In this document: positions 1 through 7,618 of the stretch, one piece after another
Layout of the letters: the number at the start of each line of letters is the position of its first letter
Numbering within the stretch: the first letter of the stretch is position 1
From: Fundidesulfovibrio agrisoli
Lineage (GTDB): Bacteria > Desulfobacterota > Desulfovibrionia > Desulfovibrionales > Desulfovibrionaceae
Direction: 5' to 3'
Length of the DNA: 64,000 nt
NCBI RefSeq assembly: GCF_022808715.1
Contig: NZ_JAKZKX010000002.1
Coordinates: 198,623 to 262,622, forward strand
Notes under the pieces: model-generated
The model's database searches: none
Seen by the model: the letters and a program-made list of their open reading frames with translations, nothing else
Told to the model about the DNA's origin: nothing
Program-made: the position numbers and the translations under genes

Positions 1-2
1 TC

Positions 3-1013
3 CCCCTGCACTACGAGGTCTCCCCCCTGCGCGGGGCCAAGGGCCAGATGCTCGGCGTCATCGGAGTGCTCATGGACCTCACCGAAGAGGAGGAGGCCAA
101 GGTGCAGATCGAGATGCAGCGCGCCAGCCTGCTCGAGGTGGCGCGCGAGGTCATGTCCGTGTCGGCCAACCTCTCCGAAGCCGCCACCGAACTGGCCGGA
201 CAGATGGAAGTCGTGGCCCACAGCGTGGATGACACCGCTGCCCTCACGGCCAACCTCACCAAGGCCATGGACCAGATGAACGACACCGTGCTGGAGGTGG
301 CCCGCAACGCCAGCGAGACCTCGAAGGCCTCCGAGCAGGCCCAGGCCGTGGCCCAGAAGGGCGGCACCGAGGTGAAGCTCACCGTGGACGAGACGCGCCA
401 GGTGGCCTCCCGGGCGCAGTCCCTTGCCGAGTCCCTCAGCGAACTGACCGAGAGGGCCATGAACATCGGCCGCGTCATGGGCGTGGTGGGCGACATCGCC
501 GACCAGACCAACCTGCTTGCCCTCAACGCCGCCATCGAGGCGGCTCGCGCCGGGGATGCGGGGCGGGGCTTCGCCGTGGTCGCGGACGAGGTCCGCAAGC
601 TGGCCGAGAAGACCATGCAGGCCACGGCCGAGGTCAGCCACGCCGTGACCGAGATACAGGACGGCACCAGGCACGTGGCCGGGGGCATGGCCGGCACCAA
701 GGAGTCCGTGGAGCACGCCGCCAGCATGGCGGAGCGCTCCGGCTCCGTGTTCTCCGACATCGTGTCGCACTCCGGGCGCATCGCGGACATGATCCGCTCC
801 ATCGCCTCGGCCGCGGAGCAGCAGTCCTCCACCAGCGAGGCCATCAACGACAACGTCTCGCACATCAACGGCCTCTCGCAGGACGTGGCCATGCGCGTCA
901 TGGAGGCCAACAAGCGCATCACCGCCGTGAGGGACATGTCCCACCACCTGGCGAAGCTTGCCGGCCGTTTCTCCGGCAACGGCGATGGGGGGAAGCAGGC
1001 ACTTCCCTCTTGA
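3..1013 (+). CDS. Methyl-accepting chemotaxis protein, C-terminal part (5' end outside window)
   Basis: The reading frame is open from the first bases of the window, so the N-terminus is missing. The first 25 or so residues look like the end of a PAS domain (ending [13 protein letters not shown]). The rest is the long helical MCP signalling domain with the conserved hairpin tip ([18 protein letters not shown], then [16 protein letters not shown]), which binds CheA/CheW. It therefore transmits a sensory signal to the flagellar motor. No transmembrane segment is visible in this part, so whether the receptor is cytosolic or membrane-bound cannot be told here. There is no C-terminal CheR-binding pentapeptide: the protein ends in GKQALPS. 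Family assignment is secure; the ligand is unknown. Confidence 0.95.
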   Translation, partial: PLHYEVSPLRGAKGQMLGVIGVLMDLTEEEEAKVQIEMQRASLLEVAREVMSVSANLSEAATELAGQMEVVAHSVDDTAALTANLTKAMDQMNDTVLEVARNASETSKASEQAQAVAQKGGTEVKLTVDETRQVASRAQSLAESLSELTERAMNIGRVMGVVGDIADQTNLLALNAAIEAARAGDAGRGFAVVADEVRKLAEKTMQATAEVSHAVTEIQDGTRHVAGGMAGTKESVEHAASMAERSGSVFSDIVSHSGRIADMIRSIASAAEQQSSTSEAINDNVSHINGLSQDVAMRVMEANKRITAVRDMSHHLAKLAGRFSGNGDGGKQALPS

Positions 1014-1256
1014 CAGGCGGGGCGATCACGCATGATAGATTTCGATAGTCGCGTGGTGCGCTCCGTAACCGGAGCCCCGCCGGCATGTCGGACCAGGAGT
1101 TTTTTCCGCGCCGCGCCTCAGGGCTTCGGCCGGTTCGCGCAACCGACGCATCGACCTCTTTGCCGCTCAGGCAAGGCTCGCCCCCGTGGCGGAGTCCGGC
1201 GCTGGGGGTAAAAAGATGGCGATTCGTCCTTCACCGTTTTCATCCGGAGGATATTC

Positions 1257-1415
1257 ATGGATAAATATGTCTGCAACGTCTGCGGATACGTGTACAATCC
1301 CGCCGAAGGCGATCCCGACAACAACGTTGCCCCCGGCACCCCGTGGGAGAAGGTTCCCGATGAGTGGACCTGCCCCGTCTGCGGAGCCTCCAAGGACGAA
1401 TTCTCCAAGGAATAG
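1257..1415 (+). CDS. rub: Rubredoxin
   Basis: This 52-residue protein starts [15 protein letters not shown] and has the two CxxC knuckles of rubredoxin (CNVCG near residue 6, CPVCG near residue 39) that bind a single iron. The length is the normal one for a small Desulfovibrio rubredoxin. A GGAGG ribosome site lies 6 bases before the ATG. It sits 59 bases upstream of roo, the usual rub-roo arrangement, where rubredoxin passes NADH-derived electrons to the oxygen-reducing flavodiiron enzyme in the cytoplasm. A strong hairpin with a T-run separates the two genes. Confidence 0.97.
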   Translation: MDKYVCNVCGYVYNPAEGDPDNNVAPGTPWEKVPDEWTCPVCGASKDEFSKE

Positions 1416-1428
1416 GCCCATTTTCCCA

Positions 1429-1462
1429 GCCCGCCGGGTATCCGGCGGGCCTCTCTTTTTTT
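1429..1462 (+). terminator. Intrinsic terminator / attenuator between rub and roo
   Basis: A 9-bp perfect GC stem (GCCCGCCGG / CCGGCGGGC) with a 4-base loop is followed by CTCTCTTTTTTT. It ends only 12 bases before the roo ATG, so it either ends a monocistronic rub transcript or allows partial read-through into roo. Confidence 0.75.
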
Positions 1463-1474
1463 GAGGAATCCCCA

Positions 1475-2680
1475 ATGAAATCCGTCGAGATTCTAAAAGA
1501 TATTCACTACATAGGTGCCGTCGACTGGGATCGCCGCAACTTCCACGGCTATTCCCTCTCCCCCAAGGGCACCACGTACAACGCCTTCCTGATCCAGGAC
1601 GAGAAGAACACCGTGGTCGACACGGTGGACGCCTCCTTCGCGGGCGACCTGCTGTGCAAGATCGCGCATGTGATGCCCGTGGAGAAGGTGGACTACATAG
1701 TGGTCAACCACGTGGAGCCCGACCACTCCGGCGCGCTGCCCCGGCTGGTGGCCGCCTGCAAGCCCGAGAAGATCGTCTGCTCGGTCATGGGCGAAAAGGC
1801 TATCAAGGAGTACTACGACGCCAAGGACTGGCCCCTGCACGTGGTCAAGACCGGCGACACACTCTCCATCGGCAAGCGCACCCTGCACTTCATGGAGACC
1901 AGGATGCTGCACTGGCCCGACTCCATGATGACCTACATCCCGCACGACAAGCTGCTCATCTCCCAGGACGCCTTCGGCCAGAACTACGCCACCTCCGAGC
2001 GCTTCGCGGACGAGGTGGACCAGGCCGAACTGGCCAGGCAGCTCTCCCGCTACTACGCCAACATCGTGCTGCCGTACTCCTCCGTGACCCTCAAGATCCT
2101 TGAGGAAGTGGGCAAGCAGGGCTGGGACGTCCAGATGATCGCCCCGGACCACGGCCTGCTCTGGCGCGGCGCGGGCGTGGGCCAGGTCATCGAGGCCTAC
2201 CGCAATTTCGCCCTGCAAAAGCCCGCCAACAAGGCCGTGGTGTTCTTCGACACCATGTGGCGCTCCACCGAAATGATGGCCCACGCCGTGGCCCAGGGCC
2301 TCTCCGACGCGGGCACGCCGGTGACGGTCATGTCCCTGAAGGCCAACCACCACTCCGACGTGATGACCGAGGTGTTCGAATCCGGAGCGGTGCTGGTGGG
2401 CTCGGCCACGCACAACAACGGCGTGCTGCCGCCCGTCTCCGCCATGCTCACCTACATGAAGGGCCTGCGCCCCCAGAACAAGGTGGCCGCTGCTTTCGGC
2501 TCCTACGGCTGGAGCGGCGAGTCCCTCAAGCTGGTCACCGAGCAACTCACCGCCATGCACTTCGACGTTATTGAAGGCGTGCGCGCCAAGAACAGGCCCA
2601 CCCACGACCAGCTCAAGGCCTGCGTGGATCTGGGACGCAAGGTGGCCGAGGCCTTGCAGGCCAAGATCGCCTCCTTCTGA
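1475..2680 (+). CDS. roo: Rubredoxin:oxygen oxidoreductase (flavodiiron protein)
   Basis: This is a 401-residue flavodiiron protein, the length typical of Desulfovibrio ROO. The N-terminal metallo-beta-lactamase-like domain carries the diiron ligands: HVEPDHSG (HxExDH), a His in the MLHWPDSM segment, Asp in SQDAFG and His in APDHGLLWRG. The C-terminal domain from about residue 250 (AVVFFDTMWRSTEMMA onward) is flavodoxin-like and binds FMN. It reduces O2 to water, or NO to N2O, using electrons from rubredoxin. I chose the ATG at 1475 because the protein then begins like the family (MKSVEILKDIHYIGAVDWDRR). The longer open frame upstream overlaps rubredoxin and the terminator. Confidence 0.97.
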   Translation: MKSVEILKDIHYIGAVDWDRRNFHGYSLSPKGTTYNAFLIQDEKNTVVDTVDASFAGDLLCKIAHVMPVEKVDYIVVNHVEPDHSGALPRLVAACKPEKIVCSVMGEKAIKEYYDAKDWPLHVVKTGDTLSIGKRTLHFMETRMLHWPDSMMTYIPHDKLLISQDAFGQNYATSERFADEVDQAELARQLSRYYANIVLPYSSVTLKILEEVGKQGWDVQMIAPDHGLLWRGAGVGQVIEAYRNFALQKPANKAVVFFDTMWRSTEMMAHAVAQGLSDAGTPVTVMSLKANHHSDVMTEVFESGAVLVGSATHNNGVLPPVSAMLTYMKGLRPQNKVAAAFGSYGWSGESLKLVTEQLTAMHFDVIEGVRAKNRPTHDQLKACVDLGRKVAEALQAKIASF

Positions 2681-2718
2681 CGCACCCGCCGCAACACGGC
2701 GTCGGCCCGATCAGCGAA

Positions 2719-2752
2719 GCCCTCTCTGAGTATTTCAGAGGGGGCTTTTTTT
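2719..2752 (+). terminator. Intrinsic terminator after roo
   Basis: An 11-bp stem (GCCCTCTCTGA paired with TCAGAGGGGGC, one wobble) around a GTATT loop is followed by a run of seven T. It lies 38 bases after the roo stop. Confidence 0.85.
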
Positions 2753-2967
2753 GCACTTCAAGTGATGACGGTAGTAAGCGTGGCGATATTACAATTTGGA
2801 AAATGTAGACAATAATCAGCTCAAACCGCACGCCGCCGGACACGAATTATCCCGCAATACTTGGCACTTCGCCGATGCTATGGCATCGTGCCGTCAAATG
2901 CGACCAGCCTGGCCGTCGCACAGAGGTGGCTGAAAACAGACGCTCACAAAACCGCTCCGGAGGAAGT

Positions 2968-4407
2968 ATGAAGCAAAACACGGCGTTTACGGAAGACAAA
3001 GTGGCGTTGCTGGTGGGGTCATTGATCTTCATCCTGTCACTATTCAACGTTGCAGGGATCGATTTGCTCGGATGGGCCGTCAAATCGAACATGTGGACTT
3101 CCTTCGACAAGGTTTTCACCGCCTCCACGGCGAATTATAAAGGCGTTTCCGGCTTTGCCGCATTGATACTCACCTATGTCGCGATCACGGCGGTGCTCTC
3201 TGTCGGCATCAAACTGCTTGGCGCCGACGTGGTGAAGTTCGTAAAATCGTTCACCGTCGTATTCTTCATCTGCTATTTCTGTTTCGCCCTGGGCAACGAG
3301 GCCCACATCGCCGCGACGCCCAACACCACGGCCAAGTTCGGCATCTCCTGGTCCATGGGCCTCACGGGTGAAGCGGGCTTCGTCATAGCGCTTCTCGCGG
3401 GCATCATCGTCGGCAACTTCATGCCGGGGCTGGCCGAGAGCATCAAGGATGCCTGCCGCCCCGAAATGTTCGTCAAGATCGCCATCGTGATCATGGGCTC
3501 GGAACTCGGCGTCAAGGCCGCCGACGCCATGGGCCTGGCCTCCTCCATCATCTTCCGGGGCCTGTGCGCCATCGTCGAGGCCTACCTGATCTACTGGGCC
3601 GTGGTGTACTACGTCTCCCGCAAGTACTTCAAATTCAGCAGGGAGTGGGCCGCCCCCCTGGCTTCGGGCATCTCCATCTGCGGCGTGTCCGCGGCCATCG
3701 CCACCGGCGGCGCCATCAGGGCGCGCCCCGTGGTGCCCATCATGGTCTCCTCCCTGGTGGTCGTGTTCACCTGCGTTGAAATGCTGGTCCTGCCCTTCGT
3801 GGCCCAGTGGTGGCTGCACGGCGAACCCATGGTGGCCGGCGGCTGGATGGGCCTGGCCGTGAAGAGCGACGGCGGCGCCATCGCCAGCGGCGCCATCACG
3901 GACGCCCTGATCCGCGCCAAGGCACTGGCCGTCGACGGCGTCAACTACAAGGAAGGCTGGGTGGTGATGGTCACCACCACGGTCAAGATCTTCATCGACG
4001 TGTTCATCGGCATCTGGTCCTTCGTGCTGGCCTACATCTGGTGCTCCAAGTTCGAGTGCAAGGACGGCCAGAGGATGAAGTTCTCCGAAGTGTGGAACCG
4101 CTTCCCCCGCTTCGTTCTGGGCTACATCATCTCCTTCGCCATCCTGCTGCTGGTCTGCACCAGCTCCGCCGGCGGCGTGAAGCTGGGCAACGCCATCATC
4201 GGCGGGCTTTCATCGTTCCGTCTGATCTTCTTCGTGCTGACCTTCTTCACCATCGGCGTGGTCTCCAACTTCCGCAAGCTGTGGGAGGAAGGGATCGGCA
4301 GGCTGGCCGCTGTGTACGTGGTCTGCCTGTTCGGGTTCATCATCTGGGTCGGGCTGTTCATCTCCTGGCTCTTCTTCCACGGTGTGAAGCCGCCGCTGGC
4401 CAGCTAA
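2968..4407 (+). CDS. YeiH/PF03601-type putative sulfate exporter family transporter, long form
   Basis: This 479-residue polytopic membrane protein starts at an ATG preceded by GGAGGAAG. From about residue 135 it matches the YeiH family (conserved hypothetical 698, putative sulfate exporter): GFVIALLAGIIVGN, the VIMGSELGVKAAD helix, and the diagnostic SGISICGVSAAIATGGAI. Ordinary YeiH proteins are near 330-350 residues; this one has an extra N-terminal block of about 130 residues with three or four hydrophobic helices. It is followed after 18 bases by a 56-residue membrane protein that is probably a partner. In a sulfate reducer a role in sulfur-oxyanion or sulfonate transport is plausible, but the substrate is not shown by the sequence. 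No close regulator is adjacent. Confidence 0.85.
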   Translation: MKQNTAFTEDKVALLVGSLIFILSLFNVAGIDLLGWAVKSNMWTSFDKVFTASTANYKGVSGFAALILTYVAITAVLSVGIKLLGADVVKFVKSFTVVFFICYFCFALGNEAHIAATPNTTAKFGISWSMGLTGEAGFVIALLAGIIVGNFMPGLAESIKDACRPEMFVKIAIVIMGSELGVKAADAMGLASSIIFRGLCAIVEAYLIYWAVVYYVSRKYFKFSREWAAPLASGISICGVSAAIATGGAIRARPVVPIMVSSLVVVFTCVEMLVLPFVAQWWLHGEPMVAGGWMGLAVKSDGGAIASGAITDALIRAKALAVDGVNYKEGWVVMVTTTVKIFIDVFIGIWSFVLAYIWCSKFECKDGQRMKFSEVWNRFPRFVLGYIISFAILLLVCTSSAGGVKLGNAIIGGLSSFRLIFFVLTFFTIGVVSNFRKLWEEGIGRLAAVYVVCLFGFIIWVGLFISWLFFHGVKPPLAS

Positions 4408-4425
4408 CCCCAAGGAGCGACACGT

Positions 4426-4596
4426 ATGTCCAACATCAACGACCTGAAGATCAGCGAAGAAATAAAGAAAATGGAGTATGAACCGCTGGACGACACCGAG
4501 AAGAAGCTCGTGGCCTGGAGCCTGGGCATCGGGGTGACCCTGCTGGTGGTGCTCTACTTCGTCAGCAACGCCTTCTTCCCCAGCGCCCACGGCTAG
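4426..4596 (+). CDS. Small single-span membrane protein, 56 aa, next to the YeiH-type transporter
   Basis: This short frame starts MSNINDLKISEEIKKMEY and has a strong ribosome site (AAGGAG, 7 bases before the ATG). Residues 1-27 are charged and helical. Residues 28-51 form one transmembrane helix (LVAWSLGIGVTLLVVLYFVS), and the tail is short. It begins 18 bases after the transporter stop and ends before a terminator, so the two form a two-gene operon. Such microproteins often stabilise or regulate a large transporter, but that role is inference. I recognise no named family. Confidence 0.75.
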   Translation: MSNINDLKISEEIKKMEYEPLDDTEKKLVAWSLGIGVTLLVVLYFVSNAFFPSAHG

Positions 4597-4634
4597 CCCG
4601 CCGGGCCGCGCGGAATACAGGCCAAGCAACCAAC

Positions 4635-4674
4635 GGCGGCGGCGCGACCCGCAAGGGGCGCCGCCGCCCTTTTC
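4635..4674 (+). terminator. Intrinsic terminator after the transporter operon
   Basis: A perfect 11-bp GC stem (GGCGGCGGCGC / GCGCCGCCGCC) around a 12-base loop is followed by CTTTT. Confidence 0.8.
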
Positions 4675-4697
4675 CGCCACGTGCAGGAGGGCGGCAC

Positions 4698-4922
4698 ATG
4701 CAGCAGTACCTCGTCCGTTACATTTCCGGGCCGCAGGGCGCCCTCAAGGCCACGGAGCACCGCGTCGTCATGGCCGACAACGTGGACGGCGCTCTCAGGC
4801 AAGTGAGCCAATGGCCCATCGAGCGCAGTTGGGACCAGCAGAGCGGCTGGGCCAAGAACCCCGGCACCAGCCTGTACCATGTGGAAGCCTGGGAGGCCGA
4901 GCTGGCCCCCGGAACCGAATAA
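4698..4922 (+). CDS. Small hypothetical protein, 74 aa
   Basis: This 74-residue soluble protein (starts MQQYLVRYISGPQGALKATE) has GGAGGG six bases before the ATG. Composition and codon use match the genes around it. It has no signal peptide, membrane segment or cysteine. It stands alone between a terminator and the acyltransferase gene. I do not recognise the family; the start site and codon pattern are the only evidence that it is real. Confidence 0.55.
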   Translation: MQQYLVRYISGPQGALKATEHRVVMADNVDGALRQVSQWPIERSWDQQSGWAKNPGTSLYHVEAWEAELAPGTE

Positions 4923-4958
4923 GACGGCAACAGGGAACACCGTTTGCGTCCGGCCGCG

Positions 4959-4987
4959 TTGACCATCCCCACCGTTTGATGTAGTTG
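4959..4987 (+). promoter_or_regulatory. Possible sigma-70 promoter for the acyltransferase gene
   Basis: TTGACC, a 17-base spacer and TAGTTG lie 65 bases upstream of the acyltransferase start. The -35 box and spacing are good, the -10 box weak. Confidence 0.3.
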
Positions 4988-5052
4988 CTGGGCGCCGCCC
5001 AATTCCTCATGACTCCGCCGGGCGGCTCCACAGCACAACACGCCGACACACC

Positions 5053-6102
5053 ATGACCTATACTCATATTCAAGCCCTCCGGGGCATCTTGTGCATCTTG
5101 GTGGCCTTCGTGCACGTCAAGATATACCTGCTGAAACAGGGCGACCCGTCGTACTTCATATACGTGCCCGACCTGATCGGCGGCGTGCCCTGCGCCTTCT
5201 TCGCCATCTCCGGGTACTTCATGGCCTTCCTGGTGGACAGGAACTCCAAGCACTTCCTGGCGCAGCGCCTGGTCCGCGTCTATCCCATGTATTTCATCGT
5301 GATAGCCATGGCTTTCGTGATGCGCGCCTTCACCAACCACCAGCTCAACCTGGACGACCTTCCCTTCGTCATGTCCCTGCTGCCTTTCGGCATGGGCAAG
5401 AGCTACAAGCTGGGCATCGAGTGGACCCTGGTCTACGAGATCTGGTACTATCTCATCTGCGCCGTGTTCGTGCGCCCGAAGCTGACCAGGTATTTCCCCG
5501 GGTTCCTGCTGGCCTGGCTGTTCGCCTGCATCCTGGTGCACATCTTCGCCTTCAGGCCGCCGCAGCCCGTGCCCAACGTGCTCAACATCTGGTTCTCCAT
5601 CTGGAACCCTTCGTTCATCCTGGGCGCGTTGACCTTCTACTACATTCAGCGCTTCAACGAACCCTTCACCCAGCAGATGATGCTGCTGGTGATGACGGCC
5701 GTGTCGCTGGCCTGCCTGGAGCTCTGGGCCGTGCGCTTTTCGGTTCTTTACATCATGGGCATGGGCTCTTGCTTTCTGCTCTACTGGCTCATCAAGCTGG
5801 AAAGCCGCGTAACCTCGCCGCCCATGCTGGCCCAATACGGTGACTATTCCTATACGCTCTACCTGATCCACACCAACGTCATCATTCTTGTGTTCGACCG
5901 CTGGAAGTATTTCACGGAAACGCCCCCGGGCCTCATCGCCGGGCTCATGGCCCTGGTGCTCTGCATCGGCGGGGCCTGGTTCCTTGGGCAGGTGGACGTC
6001 AACGTCCACGCCCGGCTGCGCGTCTGGCTGAACAAGTACCTCAGCCGCAAGGCCGCGCTGGCGGCCCCCCGCCCGCAGACGCAGACGCAGTCCGGCTCCT
6101 GA
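5053..6102 (+). CDS. Acyltransferase 3 family membrane protein (OafA/YrhL type)
   Basis: This 349-residue protein has about ten hydrophobic helices. Its opening (MTYTHIQALRGILCILVAFVHV) is the family signature: a conserved Arg in the first helix (LRG) and a His about ten residues later. These enzymes move acetyl or other acyl groups across the inner membrane onto sugars of O-antigen, capsule or peptidoglycan. A second family feature, YGDYSYTLYLIHTNVI, is present near residue 260. It is a single gene ended by a strong hairpin, with no sugar-modifying partners beside it, so the acceptor is unknown. The C-terminal 30 residues are a short hydrophilic tail. Confidence 0.9.
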   Translation: MTYTHIQALRGILCILVAFVHVKIYLLKQGDPSYFIYVPDLIGGVPCAFFAISGYFMAFLVDRNSKHFLAQRLVRVYPMYFIVIAMAFVMRAFTNHQLNLDDLPFVMSLLPFGMGKSYKLGIEWTLVYEIWYYLICAVFVRPKLTRYFPGFLLAWLFACILVHIFAFRPPQPVPNVLNIWFSIWNPSFILGALTFYYIQRFNEPFTQQMMLLVMTAVSLACLELWAVRFSVLYIMGMGSCFLLYWLIKLESRVTSPPMLAQYGDYSYTLYLIHTNVIILVFDRWKYFTETPPGLIAGLMALVLCIGGAWFLGQVDVNVHARLRVWLNKYLSRKAALAAPRPQTQTQSGS

Positions 6103-6130
6103 CCGGCCTCCACCGACAGGGAATAAATCA

Positions 6131-6165
6131 AAGGACCCTCGCGCTGGCGAAGCGCGAGGGTCCTT
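6131..6165. terminator. Bidirectional terminator between convergent genes
   Basis: A stem of about 15 bp (AAGGACCCTCGCGCT with its complement) has a 4-base loop. It is T-rich on both sides and lies between the acyltransferase (+) and the molybdoenzyme (-). Confidence 0.8.
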
Positions 6166-6205
6166 GTTTATTGGTCACAGTGTTTTGCCGTGTTGGCTCT
6201 GGGCG

Positions 6206-6916
6206 CTACCCCCTGGGGTCCTTGCGGCGCAGCCTCTTGGAAGGCACCGGCGCGTTGAGCGGATAGATGGGGTTGGCCACGGTCCACCAGCCGTCCTGAG
6301 GAGCGTCGGTGAATTCGATGCGCGTGACGAATTTGATGGACTTGTAAGCCAGGTCGAACGGACAGACCAGGCGCAGAGGAGCCCCCCTGTCCAGCGGCAG
6401 AGGAACGCCCCCCAGGTCCAGGGCCAGCAGATAGTCCAGCTCGGGGCGCAGCAGGTCCCCCAGGGGAAGGCACTCGTGATACTGCCTCAGGGCGCCCCGG
6501 CCGTAACCGGTCTCCCCTAGGGCGTGGAACACCACGTGTGTGGCCCCGGCGGCGGGCCGGGCCAACTCCGTGATCTCCTTGAAGCGCACCCCGCCCCAGG
6601 CCACGTCCAGTACGGACCAGCCCTCCACGCAATGGAAGTCGGAGGTCTGGGACACCTGGGGCAAAGCCCGCAGTTGGGCGTAATTCAGCTTGAGCGGGTG
6701 TTCGGCCATCCCGTCCACCACCAACTCGTAGGCCTCGCGGCTGCCGTCCGTGAGCACGAGTTCCCCCGTGACGGAATCGAACGCGGGAGGGCCTTCCTCC
6801 ACGGTGCGGGTCTGGAAGGCTTGGACGATCATACTCCAGGCCGCTCCGGGCCACGCGGCCACGGCTGCGGCGCAGGAGAGCGCCTTGAGAGCGAATCGGC
6901 GGGTCCACATGGGCAT
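6206..6916 (-). CDS. Exported molybdopterin-dependent oxidoreductase (sulfite oxidase / YedY-like fold)
   Basis: This protein of about 236 residues has an N-terminal signal with a twin arginine (MWTRRFALKAL, then a hydrophobic Ala-rich stretch ending GAAWS), so Tat export of a folded cofactor enzyme is likely. The core contains SDFHCVEGWSV, the segment that provides the Mo-coordinating cysteine, and the DLAYKSIKFVTRIEF segment near the C-terminus typical of the oxidoreductase molybdopterin-binding domain. It lacks the C-terminal dimerisation domain of true sulfite oxidases. The ATG at 6916 is preferred because GAGG lies five bases upstream; a GTG at 6922 would add two residues. No YedZ-type heme subunit is adjacent. 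The electron partner and substrate are unknown. Confidence 0.8.
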   Translation of the reverse strand: MPMWTRRFALKALSCAAAVAAWPGAAWSMIVQAFQTRTVEEGPPAFDSVTGELVLTDGSREAYELVVDGMAEHPLKLNYAQLRALPQVSQTSDFHCVEGWSVLDVAWGGVRFKEITELARPAAGATHVVFHALGETGYGRGALRQYHECLPLGDLLRPELDYLLALDLGGVPLPLDRGAPLRLVCPFDLAYKSIKFVTRIEFTDAPQDGWWTVANPIYPLNAPVPSKRLRRKDPRG

Positions 6917-7058
6917 ACGCACCTCGGGTTCCTATGAATGACCCTTCCCTACCCCCGAACCGGCATCCGGTAAATAACGGCGCGCAACCCGGCGGGTCGT
7001 GCCGGTCTGGGCGGGAGGAACCGATTCGTTTTTCTTGTGCGAATTTCCGCATGGATTG

Positions 7059-7087
7059 TTGACACCCAGGCCTCGCCTCGATATAGG
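7059..7087 (+). promoter_or_regulatory. Strong sigma-70 promoter for the rrf2-cydAB operon
   Basis: A consensus TTGACA, a 17-base spacer and TATAGG lie 37 bases before the regulator start codon. This is one of the best sigma-70 matches in the window. Confidence 0.7.
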
Positions 7088-7110
7088 ACAAATCAGCTCT
7101 TAATTATCCT
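7085..7110. promoter_or_regulatory. Imperfect dyad overlapping the -10 region; candidate Rrf2 operator
   Basis: AGGACAAAT and AATTATCCT form an inverted repeat (7 of 9 positions) separated by 8 bases. It begins inside the -10 box, a position suited to autorepression by the Rrf2 protein encoded just downstream. Confidence 0.35.
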
Positions 7111-7123
7111 GTTTCGAGGCAGC

Positions 7124-7606
7124 ATGAAACTCACACGCGCCGCAGAATACGCCATCCGTTGCGTCCTGTACCTCTCCAAGCAGCCGTTTGGACTGGTCGT
7201 CAGCCGCCGCGAGATCGCCGAGGCCATGAGCATCCCCCAGGCGTTCCTGGGCAAGATCGCCCAGAGCCTGGCCAAGGCCGGCGTCGTGGTGGTGCGCCAG
7301 GGCGCACTGGGGGGAATGGAATTGGCGCTTCCCCCGCGGGAGATTTCTTTGCTAATGGTGGTGGAGGCCGTAGACGGCGAGATACTGGTGAACGAGTGCC
7401 TTTCCCGCCCGCAGGATTGCGAGCGCAGCTCCTGCTGCGCGGTGCACCGCGTGTGGCACAAGGCCAGGGCCCAGTTCCGCCAGACGCTGGGAGCGGCGAA
7501 CTTCGAAAGCCTCGCCAGAACGGACAGCAACTTGGACCCCGCAGCGCAGTGCGATGCGGCATGCACCGGCGGAAAATCCGCCACAACTTCAAAAGGCCAG
7601 GCATAG
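7124..7606 (+). CDS. Rrf2 family regulator with IscR-like iron-sulfur ligands
   Basis: This 160-residue protein starts MKLTRAAEYAIRCVLYLSKQ, the usual Rrf2 opening, with a winged helix over residues 1-80 (REIAEAMSIPQAFLGKIAQSLAKAG). It has Cys92, Cys99, Cys104, Cys105 and His108, nearly the positions of the [2Fe-2S] ligands of E. coli IscR (C92, C98, C104, H107). A second Cys pair near residue 143 (CDAAC) is extra. It ends 12 bases before cydA, so it very likely controls cytochrome bd in response to O2, NO or cluster state. An upstream in-frame start at 7037 lies before the promoter and is unlikely. Confidence 0.9.
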   Translation: MKLTRAAEYAIRCVLYLSKQPFGLVVSRREIAEAMSIPQAFLGKIAQSLAKAGVVVVRQGALGGMELALPPREISLLMVVEAVDGEILVNECLSRPQDCERSSCCAVHRVWHKARAQFRQTLGAANFESLARTDSNLDPAAQCDAACTGGKSATTSKGQA

Positions 7607-7618
7607 GAGAGAAGGCGC

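Noticed and set aside
2862-2885. TTGGCAC followed by TGC upstream of the YeiH-type gene as a sigma-54 promoter
   Set aside because: GG and GC elements are 12 bases apart instead of 10.
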